Source: a virus
DNA: 50,295 bases
IMG/VR virus record: IMGVR_UViG_3300025769_000184
Location: 1 to 50,295 of that record
Direction: 5' to 3' (one strand)
Part shown: positions 7,518 through 17,400 of the stretch, piece by piece
Layout of the letters: every line of letters begins with the position of its first letter
Numbering within the stretch: the first letter of the stretch is position 1
Translations under genes and position numbers: made by a program
Notes under the pieces: generated by a model
The model's database searches: none
The model's input: only the letters and a program-made list of their open reading frames with translations
Told to the model about the DNA's origin: nothing

Positions 7518-7802
7518 TCATCTTAGTTTGTCTATTTTCTCCTCGATCCTCTTGATGTCTTCCTTGATTTCAGCTACGTCATCTTGCGTTGTCATGATTG
7601 TCTGACGGACCAGCTGGTCTTTCATGTCAAACTCCATGCGCGAGATCACGGGTTCGGGTGGGGCAGGCAACTCCTTTGCCTCTGCAATATCTGCTTGCAA
7701 AGCAAACCACATGGCTACGATTGTGCCAATACCCGCAGCTAGCATACCTATAGTTTTTAAGTCTAGCGTAATCTTAGTGTCCTCCCCAATCTGCTGAGCC
7801 AT
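7518..7802 (-). CDS. Small membrane protein with C-terminal coiled coil
   Basis: The 94-residue protein has one clear membrane segment (about residues 16-35, IGMLAAGIGTIVAMWF) and a charged C-terminal helix with heptad spacing (VAEIKEDIKRIEEKIDKLR). The arrangement resembles inner-membrane spanins or accessory holins of phages, and its place just after the outer-membrane barrel gene and close to a holin supports a role in lysis or envelope remodelling. No lipoprotein partner is visible. The start is one base past the barrel stop, so it is surely in the same operon. A generic phage membrane protein of unknown role remains possible. Confidence 0.6.
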   Translation of the reverse strand: MAQQIGEDTKITLDLKTIGMLAAGIGTIVAMWFALQADIAEAKELPAPPEPVISRMEFDMKDQLVRQTIMTTQDDVAEIKEDIKRIEEKIDKLR

Positions 7803-7803
7803 A

Positions 7804-8838
7804 TCAGATAATTACATAGTTGATTCCCAGAGAGAAGTCATGCCATGACCTGTCCCAGTACTTGTGATACTTTCCCTCTGCGAATACCCCGAAGCTTTTG
7901 TTAAAACGTTTTCCAAAGATAAGGCCTCCAGAATAATCCATCCACTGATCACTGTTCACGAACCTGTGGTAAGAGTACTCCCCGTCGGTGTCCAGGTGAT
8001 ACGGGATAACGTTGGCCCATGTATGTACCCAGAAGTTCTTGGTGAAGTGGTAGTAGTCGAACCCAAGTACCACAGAATGAACCCATTGGTTGGGCAATTC
8101 ACTTCTCTTCTCCGCTACATAGTTCTCAAGAAACTCAGGAACAACGACCTGTTCCCATACGTCATAACTATTTGCCACGAGCTCACCGTCTGGAGAAAAA
8201 AACTCACCCGTATTTACATTGATGTTGTATCCTTCTTGCAGTGCCAGTGAAGTAAAGTGAAGTTGATTGTTGTCAAGCAGCCACTCATTTAGAGGGTCGT
8301 ATCCGTATGGCTCAGACAGTCTCTGCATGACGCCAGCGTTCAGGGACAGCTTCCCCAGCTTGACTCTTGCTCGCTGTGATGCTTCGAAGTATCTCACGTC
8401 TGCGAATCCATCCTGCAGGAACTCCACCTTGCCGATCCACTTGTCAGCCACGTATCTCAGGAAGTAGTCTTGGTCTAGGTAGTTGACACCCTGCTGTCTC
8501 CTGTAGTCACCCTCGAACAGGAACTCAAAGCCGCTCACCTTTCCAATGGTGGCGGCGTCTCCGTATGACTTCTCCGTTCCGTTGTAGAATGTGTTGGCTC
8601 TGTTCTCGTATCCAAAGCGTGCGATCTTGCGAACCCCTGCAGTAAACGAGTAGTCGAACGGAGTCTCAACAACGTCTGTCTCCAATCCGTTTGCAACAGA
8701 GAACACCTCTCGATCTGACAAAGAGTTTCCCCCACTGAAGGCGGTGTAGAAAGTTGCGAACTTAAATGCTTTCTTCAGTGACTGACCAGAGACGCTGAGG
8801 CTCAGCATCATCAGGATTATGGATGTAATATATCTCAT
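7804..8838 (-). CDS. Phage-encoded outer-membrane beta-barrel protein
   Basis: The 344-residue protein has a Sec signal peptide (MRYITSIILMMLSLSVSGQ, cut probable before the Gln). The rest is rich in aromatic residues and in alternating hydrophobic/polar strands such as FWVHTWANVIPYH, GLIFGKRF and GVFAEGKYH, and ends in the typical last-strand pattern FSLGINYVII. This is the look of a Bacteroidota outer-membrane barrel. Its ATG overlaps the stop of the T9SS cargo gene by 4 bases (ATGA), so the two are made together. It might anchor or process the cargo, block superinfection by masking a receptor, or weaken the outer membrane for lysis. None of these is shown directly. Confidence 0.75.
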   Translation of the reverse strand: MRYITSIILMMLSLSVSGQSLKKAFKFATFYTAFSGGNSLSDREVFSVANGLETDVVETPFDYSFTAGVRKIARFGYENRANTFYNGTEKSYGDAATIGKVSGFEFLFEGDYRRQQGVNYLDQDYFLRYVADKWIGKVEFLQDGFADVRYFEASQRARVKLGKLSLNAGVMQRLSEPYGYDPLNEWLLDNNQLHFTSLALQEGYNINVNTGEFFSPDGELVANSYDVWEQVVVPEFLENYVAEKRSELPNQWVHSVVLGFDYYHFTKNFWVHTWANVIPYHLDTDGEYSYHRFVNSDQWMDYSGGLIFGKRFNKSFGVFAEGKYHKYWDRSWHDFSLGINYVII

Positions 8839-10976
8839 TGCTTGATGATTCGTTCTACACTAATCCTTCCCTTGTAATTTACAACAACCTCATAAACCCC
8901 GTTAGGAAGCGATTTAAGATCGATATGCCCCGATGTAGTGCCAGATACTACGATCTGACCAGAGGCGCTGTAAACGTCTGCAAATGCTCCGACAGGTGCC
9001 TGGAAGTTGATGACACCTCTAGTGGGGTTGGGCCATAACTGAATGTGATATAGCCCATAGCTCTCCACGCTAGTCACACCCTGGCTGCAGTACTCGTACA
9101 TCTGGATACATACCTCATCCCATCCTACTTCGCAGCAGTAAGGGTCAACCTCGATCACCCACGAGTAGCAGAAGTCGTTGGCCCAGTATGGTTCCCCTGG
9201 GCCAGTGATACATCCAGCATCGTACAAGCATTCATCGCTTGTCATGTTGGCATCGGGGTTGTAGTTGTGCGCATCAATGTCCATGCATCCAGAAACTGCG
9301 GGGATGCAGGAGTCCTCTAGCTCAGTGTTGGCATCTTCGTCATAGTTGATTGCATCTGGGTCCATGCAACCGTAGATGTAGGGGATGCAGCTGTTGTTCT
9401 CCGTGTTCGCCTGCTCGTTGTAGTTGAACATCGTAGGGTCAGTGCATCCAAACACAACCTCCTCGCATTCAGCTGGATCGGTAGCCACCTCGTTGTAGTT
9501 GAAGGCGGTGGGGTCTTGACATCCGACGACTTCGAGTTCGTTACATACACCGTCCCCATCTGTATCGTTGATGCACTCGTTGTCGCATCCGTAGTACTCG
9601 ATAGGGAACGTGCAGTCACCGTCTACGTTTGCCTCTGGGTTGTAGTCGCACGCGAAGCTGAGCGTGCATCCCACGATGGCAGGCTCGCAGAAGTCTCCGC
9701 AGACAGGCACCCCTTCGTACTTAAACGGGAACTTCTTGATAGCATCTGACCACGGGTTGGTTCCGCCCTCTACGAATACACCATTAGGTCCGTCGAAGTA
9801 GAACCCGCATTGATTGGCTGTAGTCTCTGCGTTGCCTTGCGTAAAGAACATGACGTTGACTGCCTCTCCAGAATACAAGGGGATCTGAATCTCCTTCTCA
9901 AACTCATCGGCAGGATACATGGTGAAAGGCCCCCAGGTCTCGTCACCTTGCTGAACTCCAAGCCAGCTTCCGAACCATCCATCACCTGCTCCGTCCGTAA
10001 GTGTCAGAGTAAAGTCACAGTTGTCCTCTGTCTCCAGTGTGTTGGCATTCTCGTTAAAGTTAATTGACTGAGAATCAGTACATCCTAAGATAACTTCTGT
10101 CTGGCAACTGCCGTCGTCAATCACAGCGATGGGGTCATACTCAGTAAACCACGGGTCGGTGCAGCCTTGAGGAATGGGAGGAAGGCATGGCTCTACGACA
10201 ATGATGTCGCTACCAATGCTCTCGTACTGAGTGGTGTCGCCAACGTAGAACAGCTCGTCACCGCAAAGGTTGGCCACCAGTAGGTTACCATCGACACCGC
10301 CGTAGCAGCTGCCGCACATGCCGTCACCGAAGGCGTCGTATACGTTCACCTTGAACTCCGACCCCACAGGTAGACATACCGTCTCCACAATGGGAGCCCC
10401 TACAATAGAATAGCCTGACCCCTCTGCAACCACCTCACCGTCTGGGAACGTCATCAGATCCCAGCTGATCTCAGCTGCATAAGTATCAGGCGTAACTGTA
10501 ACAAGGATGTTACTGTACTCTTCTTCGCATTGTACAGGTGGGAAGTCGCAAGGTGCAGGAGCGTTGGCCCATGGGTGGTAGTTGATGGCACCCGACTGCA
10601 TGCAACCAAAGATAGGCGGTGGGCAAGCCAGCACTTCGAATGGAATGGTTTGCTCTGACGTACTGAAGTCGTATACCGTAGTGTCTAGGGCGCAAGTGTT
10701 TACAGAAAACCATCCCTCACCATAGCCACAGCAAATGCCGTCACCGAAGGAGTCGTAGATGGTGAAGGTGTAATCGCCTAACGGCAGGGGAAGGAACGCC
10801 TCGACGTAGGGGTACTCTCCTTGCAGAGGAGCGGACCCTGCAACGATTGCGTTGCTTGAGTCCCGCACCAACCACGTAGTCTCTTCCCCGTATGCGTCGC
10901 CTTGGATCGCAATAGACACCCATCCCTGCTGCGCTGTTGCAAACAGCGGCAAGAACATCAACAGTAAGGCTCTCAT
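8835..10976 (-). CDS. T9SS cargo protein with Cys-rich repeats and type A sorting domain
   Basis: This 713-residue secreted protein has a Sec signal peptide (1 to about 15, ATA-Q). Modules of the type YDSFGDGICCGYGEG occur at about 74-88 and 214-227, with a third variant at about 328-336. Eight Cys-bounded repeats of the type GCTDPTxFNYNxxAN...C begin near residues 124, 271, 298, 436, 485, 510, 536 and 563. A DTDGDGVCNE calcium-site-like stretch lies at about 471-480. The last 75 residues (WPNPTRGVINFQ ... YSASGQ ... LPNGVYEVVV) form a type A T9SS C-terminal sorting domain. Such proteins are carried through the T9SS and fixed on or released from the surface of Bacteroidota. It overlaps both holin and barrel genes by 4 bases. 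In host genomes such proteins are adhesive or enzymatic; here no enzyme domain is seen. Confidence 0.88.
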   Translation of the reverse strand: MRALLLMFLPLFATAQQGWVSIAIQGDAYGEETTWLVRDSSNAIVAGSAPLQGEYPYVEAFLPLPLGDYTFTIYDSFGDGICCGYGEGWFSVNTCALDTTVYDFSTSEQTIPFEVLACPPPIFGCMQSGAINYHPWANAPAPCDFPPVQCEEEYSNILVTVTPDTYAAEISWDLMTFPDGEVVAEGSGYSIVGAPIVETVCLPVGSEFKVNVYDAFGDGMCGSCYGGVDGNLLVANLCGDELFYVGDTTQYESIGSDIIVVEPCLPPIPQGCTDPWFTEYDPIAVIDDGSCQTEVILGCTDSQSINFNENANTLETEDNCDFTLTLTDGAGDGWFGSWLGVQQGDETWGPFTMYPADEFEKEIQIPLYSGEAVNVMFFTQGNAETTANQCGFYFDGPNGVFVEGGTNPWSDAIKKFPFKYEGVPVCGDFCEPAIVGCTLSFACDYNPEANVDGDCTFPIEYYGCDNECINDTDGDGVCNELEVVGCQDPTAFNYNEVATDPAECEEVVFGCTDPTMFNYNEQANTENNSCIPYIYGCMDPDAINYDEDANTELEDSCIPAVSGCMDIDAHNYNPDANMTSDECLYDAGCITGPGEPYWANDFCYSWVIEVDPYCCEVGWDEVCIQMYEYCSQGVTSVESYGLYHIQLWPNPTRGVINFQAPVGAFADVYSASGQIVVSGTTSGHIDLKSLPNGVYEVVVNYKGRISVERIIKQ
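9228..9671 (-). repeat. Five of the eight Cys-bounded GC(T/M)DP...NYN repeats in the T9SS cargo
   Basis: Residues 436-583 of the cargo hold five repeats of about 25 residues, each reading G-C-x-D-x-x-A/M-x-N-Y-N/D-x-x-A-N ... C. The last four are almost contiguous (starts at 485, 510, 536, 563); a calcium-site-like insert separates the first. Three older copies lie near 124, 271 and 298. The array is typical of surface proteins of marine Flavobacteriia. Confidence 0.85.
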
Positions 10977-11410
10977 TTCTTTGCCTTCTCGATAGTTCTT
11001 CCTGCGAAGTATGCACCAAACGCAGTCAACATGAGGATTTCAAGCAGGGACACGTAGCTATCCTTTACATTGAACGGTAGATTATCAAGGGAGTCAAACA
11101 CCATGGTGAGCATGAACATTGCCATCAGGCAGATCAACGTCACGGGTCTGATGAGCTTTGCAAGCTTCACATCACTACCCATATCAGCCTCCCATCTGCG
11201 CGTGACCGCATCCTGATACTGAAGTTCAGCATCCACAACTGCGTCTGCATCTTCATTCTTAACCTCTGGCTCTTTGTGAAGCAGGTTCTTTACGATGCCG
11301 AGCGCTCCTTTATCAGGGAGCAGCTCGCCTACCACACCCAATACTGCAGGTGCCTTGTCCGCCATCCACTTACCGAGGTTGGTGTCTTTGATTTTTTGTT
11401 GTTCTTTCAT
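10973..11410 (-). CDS. Holin, three-TM (GTA_holin_3TM-like)
   Basis: The 145-residue protein has an amphipathic N-terminus (VLGVVGELLP), then RRWEADMGSDVKLAKLIRP, a run of hydrophobic residues (VTLICLMAMFMLTMVFD) and a last hydrophobic segment (LLEILMLTAFGAYFAGRTIEK). The W-x-x-D-x-x-SD-x-x-x-KL-x-RP pattern followed by two membrane segments fits the three-TM holin family found in gene transfer agents and many phages. It should open the inner membrane at the time of lysis. It overlaps the giant virion gene upstream and the T9SS cargo downstream, each by ATGA. No endolysin gene is visible next to it. Confidence 0.82.
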   Translation of the reverse strand: MKEQQKIKDTNLGKWMADKAPAVLGVVGELLPDKGALGIVKNLLHKEPEVKNEDADAVVDAELQYQDAVTRRWEADMGSDVKLAKLIRPVTLICLMAMFMLTMVFDSLDNLPFNVKDSYVSLLEILMLTAFGAYFAGRTIEKAKK

Positions 11411-14400
11411 TCTCTTCCTAGTGCTTGCCTCACTGTCATCTCTGGGATGAGACCATGAGGTCTTGGGTTAATGTATTGTCCTCTAAGTTCATAGTATCTG
11501 GCGTTGAAGTATACGAGAGTCTTCTTCTCTTCCTCTTCGAGCAGATACAAAACGTTGTTCTTTTTGATGTAGTCCACGTCGGACTGTCTGAGATTACGAC
11601 GTGCCTCTCTAATCTGAGACAACATGTCTGTCGTATTCTTGAGCGTCTCCTCCAGAGCCTGGACCCCTGTAAAGTCCACGCCATCCACATCGACATCCTC
11701 ACCCTTGGCGTACGCCTTGGCCTGTGCCATGTGCTGTTCGACATCGAGTCGGTTCTGATCGAACATGTCGTAGTCGTAGAACCTTGACGCCTCACCCAGA
11801 ATGATCTTCGCAAACGGGATCTCGTTGCGTCGGATGATGGGCTTCTCTGTCTCGACCAGTGCCTGCAGGAATCCTACGTTGTCGTCCGTCTCGTTGATGG
11901 CGTTCCTCACGATAGCGCCTCCTGTCACGGACAGGTCGACCACGTCACCCGCAAACTTACCCGCACCACCGAGGAGAGATAGCATCAAATAATAGTATGG
12001 GTCTGGGTTGAAGTCACCCTTGCCCGAGATATACTCCTTACCTCCTGTCATTTCGTTGAGGTACTTGTTCATCTCCACAATAAACTCGGGGGCTCTGAAC
12101 GAGAGCGTGTAGTCTGGCACTTCCGTCCCGAACGGGTATTGCTCCTGGTACACCTTGCCTCCGAAGTATGTGGAGTTGAAGGCCACCTCCGTGGCAGGCT
12201 TCAGGAACGTAGGCATCATCGTAGATACGCCAGCCTGGATCAGGTTGTCACCCTGCCCGAAAGAGATCGGAGAGAACGAAGACTGCGCAGACAAGGCGAG
12301 GAACATAGCCCCATCGTCAATGTCGCGCACACCCAACGCCAGCTCCGCAGCAATCATGCCTGTGTTGTTGAACAGGTTCATGCCGTACGGGAGCGGGATC
12401 GTGATGTAGTCCTTCGGACCAGTCATGATGATCTGGTTGCGCTGCTTCTTGTAGTCGGCGATCTCTTTCTTGTACCACAATTCATCGTCGTCGTCTCTCG
12501 CAGACACGAGGATGTTGAGAGCGGTCTGCATGAACGAGAACATGGTTACGCCGATACCCAGCTTCTGAGCTGACGTGATTCTAGACCTGGATGGCTGCTG
12601 AGGAACCGCTTCCTTGAGCGTTCCAAACGATCTGGTGAATCTAGCCGAACCCTGCACCGCTGCGTTGAAGAACAGGAACCATGCGTTGATGGACGGGGTA
12701 AGCTCTCCACTCTTGTTGAAGTTTACCGTGATGTTCTTCGACAACTGTGCAGCTCTCTGTGGCGTAGCCCCTGCCTTGCGTGCTTCGATGTACGCAGAGA
12801 GTCTGATTGCATTCTCGAATGCCTCGTTGACTCCCTCTACGTACTCACCCACGGCACCGAGAGACTTGCTCCAGATCTTGGCGATGGCCTCACCAGCTCT
12901 TGACTTGCCGACTGTCTTGTCGTTGAGGTCTGACACCACCTTGTTGAGCGTGTCGGAGTAGGACCATCCAGTCCTACCTCCTGCCTTCTTCCACTCCTCC
13001 ATGTACGCGATGAGCTCGGCATCCATCGGGAGGCCGTGCGCGTCTGCGAGAAGCGCCTTCAAGCTGGACATTGTGGTGCGCATCAGCGCTTTGTTGAACT
13101 CCTTGGTAGTCAACCCCATGCCAGACATGATGCCTCCCTCTCTGTCGATCTCTGCGGCAGCGTTGTATACCGCTGACTGGAGATCTCGCAAGAAGTTGGG
13201 GATGAAAAACGCAGGGTTCCACACGGTGTATGAGTTACGCAGGAAGCCCACGTACTTGGCAGCTTGCTTCGATGTGAAGTCAAGCTTCTCCAATGTCATA
13301 CCGTTCAGGGCTCTGGCGTAGTCCTTGTTCTTGAATCTGATGAAGTGTTGGACACCGTTGATTCTCAGTGGCACGGTGTCCTCTCTTGCGAACATGGCCT
13401 CGTCACTGAGCTTGACACCCATGGAAACGAGCCTGCTGTCTGGACCGTGGACACTCCACACGGCGGAGTTCGGATTGCCCTTGACCAAGTTATAGAGAGA
13501 CAACATGGCCTGGTCCTTACGTGCTTTCTGCACGGTGGCCGCTGCCTGCATGACTACGTTACCGAAGATGTTGACTCCAGTCTGCGTGCTACGACCCTTG
13601 GCTTTGCGTACCGACGGGCCGTAGATGGCCATGCCCGCACCACCCGAAGGGTATGCCGATGTAGACGCATCCATCTGATCCTCTGCCAGTCCGTTGAGTG
13701 GGACGTAGTACTTGAATCTCTTAGCCCATTCGTCGACAACCTTTCTGGTTTCGAGACCACCCTCGACCATGTACTTTCGGGTGAAGGCGATCATGTCGTA
13801 CACTTTGGAGGCTACGGCTCTCATCTCTGGAGAGTCGAGTCTGTCCAAGATATCCTGTGCCTCCTGGTCCGACATGCCCGACCCCTCGGTAATGCTTGCG
13901 TCTCTGGTCTGGATGAATGCATTGCGCTCCGCAGCGTGACGGGCGTATAGAAAGTCTGACAGATCCTCAGCTGAAATGTCGTATGCCTTGACCAAGCCGT
14001 TGATCTCATCGACCATGCCTTCGATCTGTTCAAGATCGTTTCGGACCAGACCGTAGAACAGGTCCATCGCCATCTCGAAGTCTTGAGACTGAATAACCTT
14101 GTTCCCCTTGAACACCTCGACGTCCTGCTGTAAGAGCATGACGTCTGAGTATTTGTCTTGCAATCTCATTGCAAGTCTCTGAAGCACAGCGCCATACGGA
14201 GTGGCAGTAGAGGCGGTCCACTTATCCCGACCCTGAACATACGCCCTGCCCAAGAGTCTTCTGGACTCAAGCTTGGCACCCTCCTTCTTCTTCACGCCAA
14301 CTGCGATGTCCCCAGCAAATGGCTGAAGACCAATAAGCCCCGTGGTCTTTTGCCTTGCTTCGACTTCACCACTTGCCTTCTCCGTGATTGTGTTTGAGGG

Positions 14401-17400
14401 GATCGCTCTCTCGAAGACGACGGGGATGACCTGTCCTCCGTCTACGTACGTTCCTGTGGTGTAGGCCATGCCGCTCCTGAAGTTGGTCCACTTCTTCTTG
14501 CCAGTCGGCAAGTTGGCGACCTCATCAACACTCTCAAACCACTGCACTTTTTCTCTCTCTCCCTTCGGGACAAACGACGCAGAGAAGATGTCTCCTGCCT
14601 GCCCTTTCTTCAATGCAGGGTCGTTAACTGCATCGAGGAACTGTTGCCTTCCTACGAACCCTTTCTGAGACCCAAGCCCACCCTTGGTTTGAAACACTTT
14701 GTCGAGCACACTTCCTCGGATAGCAAACCCGAGGCGCCCCCTCTTGTTTTGAAGCCTCTTGAGTACATCGATGACCGCCTCCTTCTGAGCTTTGGCATCT
14801 AAGGCGGTATCAATCTGCATGACATTGTCCTGAATCGTAATGCCTGGAGTCGTGCTGTTGATGCCGAGGAATCCTCTGAGTGTATATCCAAACTTGTTGG
14901 ACATCTTCACCACCTCACTCATGTACTCCTCCGAGTTCTCTACTGCGTTGGGAATGTACTTGCTGAACTCTGAAGTAGACGCCTGATTGTTAAACAGAGC
15001 GTTCAACATCTTGACAGCCTGAGCGACGCGAGGATCGGTGGCTTCCATGCCGCTGATGTAGTCAATCGTAATCTGCATAGCGATGTTAAACACTGCAGGG
15101 TTACCCAAGCTGTTCTCCTCGTTAAGCAAAGCGAACAGTGCCATGTAGTGCTTCTCGTCTGACTCTCTCGTGTAGTTGGCCAGCTCCATGGCGGACTGAG
15201 GGTTGGTGTTAGTGTGCAGTATAGGCACGCCCAATGCGTTGGCCCTTGCCGCACCGAGCGGACCGCCTGCAAGTTGAAACTCAGCAACCGTCTTCTTACC
15301 GTCGACCTCAATCTCAAGCGATACAGTACCAAAGCGTGTCCAGTCCAGGTTGTGTACACTGACCTGAACATCTTCTGATCTCACACCCTGAGCCTCAAAG
15401 AATGCAGGGAGGTCTGCGTAAATAAACTTACCGACTCCTCCTCTGCCTGCGGCTTTCTTGCCGAGCTTTCTAAGCTCAAGTCCTTTCGGTGCGTCTGGCC
15501 CGAGGTCCATGATACCCTTCTCGCCCTGCAGTCCCTCGTCGAGGAGAGCCAGCTTGTCAAGAGCTGACTCCATCTCGACGGCTGTGAGCAGAGAGAAGCT
15601 GCTGTACCTCATGTTCCTACCCTCCGACCCCATCGGGAAGAACTCCCATGGTCTCATGCCGTGACGCTCTGCACCTTCTGCAAGCTGCGTGAGCAGCTCT
15701 CTTCTAGAAGGCACTGTCTCGCCAGCTCTGTTGAAGATGTCCTGGTTGTCCTTAGGGTACAACCACTTTGGTACGTTTGGTCTGAACCTAGAGTCCAGGT
15801 CGGTCACTGGGTTCAGTGCGTATGCCTTCGCGTTTCTCAAGCCTGCACGCAATACAATCACTTGATCATCCTCAGACAATGAGTAGAACTCGTCTTGAAC
15901 GTATGGTCCGTTGGGTAGGAATGCAGCCCAGTTAGATACAGTAGCAAGGTTAGACGCCCTGTGAATGTCTTGGATCTTTCTTCTCGCACTTACCATCTCT
16001 GCAGTCAGGGCCGATCTCTTGCTCGCAGAAGCCACTTGGTTGGAGATCTCTTTCTGTACCCAGGTTCTAGGCTGTGGTACTGACATAACCTTTAAGTCTC
16101 CAGTTGCTCTGTCGATTACAGGCTTTGGTGACTTGACGTTAAACGACCTCCCGTCCTTGACGTAAGTCACGTTCATCATACGCTCTGGAGAAACGCCATT
16201 ACCAGTGAGCTTGGCGTACAGATTTCTGTAGTGGTTGTAGTCCTTGACCGTTGTCGTGACCTGTCTCGATCTTGTGTAGAACGAACCTTTCGCCGAGTAT
16301 GTTTGAACTACTTCCTTGTAGTGGATCTCCGTGTTCTCCAGGTAGGTAAACTTTTTACCGAGGTTCCTTGACTCCATCGCGTTCTGGTTCTCGCCTTCTT
16401 GCGTTGGGTCGAACTGATTCTCTGGAATGTTTTCGGCTTCCTCTTGAAGTCTGTCGTGCTCGGCCTGCGCCTCGAAGTCCGCCTTGCTGAACCGTCCGAA
16501 GTCTCCAGTCTTGGCCAACTCTCTTGCGTGATTTTGGATCACGGCAAGAGCGTCTACGTCGTTTACACTCAGCCCCCGCTTTGTGAATCCAAAGAAATTT
16601 TGAGAACTACCCAGGACTCTGGTAACCTCGCCTCCGAGATTGATGTAACCAAACGCTACAGCCTGCATGTAGTTGTTGATGATCTCTTTCTCCAGAGAGG
16701 CTTGATCGTAGTCTTTGTAGTTGTCGCGTACTGCTTGGATTAGATTAGCTACCCCTCTCTCTGTCTGAGCCAGGTTCTCAATAGCTGCAAGTAACTCTCC
16801 TCTCCTTGCACCGTCATTCACTAAGTCTCTAAACTTAAAGTGACCGATCTCGTGGAGGAGTTGCTGAGAAACGTCAAGTTCTGTAGAACTTTCGTCGATC
16901 ACGATATGAACCTCATCTTGAACGCCATTATCTCTCTGCTCTTGAGAGGCTTCGAGATAGGCTGCATCCCCCTTTACATTGACAGACTTACTAAATGAAT
17001 CTCTGTCTTTGTGAATGACAACACGCACCTGACCTTTAGATTCTTTTGCGTACTCGATAGCCCTGTCCACAATGGTGGCTTTGTCTGTACCGAGCTCTGC
17101 GATTTGCTCTTCGGTAAGGCCGCCGATAAGCTCCCCCTCTTGATCCGTGAACAGAACAAATCCGTTTTGCGCGCTCTCCGTAACAGAATCCAGAGTACCC
17201 TTGTTAGGATCTGATATGAGTCTACCTGTAAGCCTTGAGTAACCTAGATTCGCAGTCTCTTGAATGACTCTTTTTCTGAATCGGTTGTCTTTCTGTGCTT
17301 CCCTGAACTCTGCCTTCTCCTTATCTGACAGCTTGCCGTACTGAGCGTCAAGACGAGAACCGTATCCCTTTGCAAGCTTGCCGTCTGCAGTTCTAGCTGC

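Noticed and set aside
7146-11410. Host DNA captured at a prophage edge
   Set aside because: The cargo and barrel genes look host-like, but ATGA overlaps tie them to the holin and thereby to the giant virion gene, with phage genes on both sides. A chimeric assembly cannot be fully excluded without reads.
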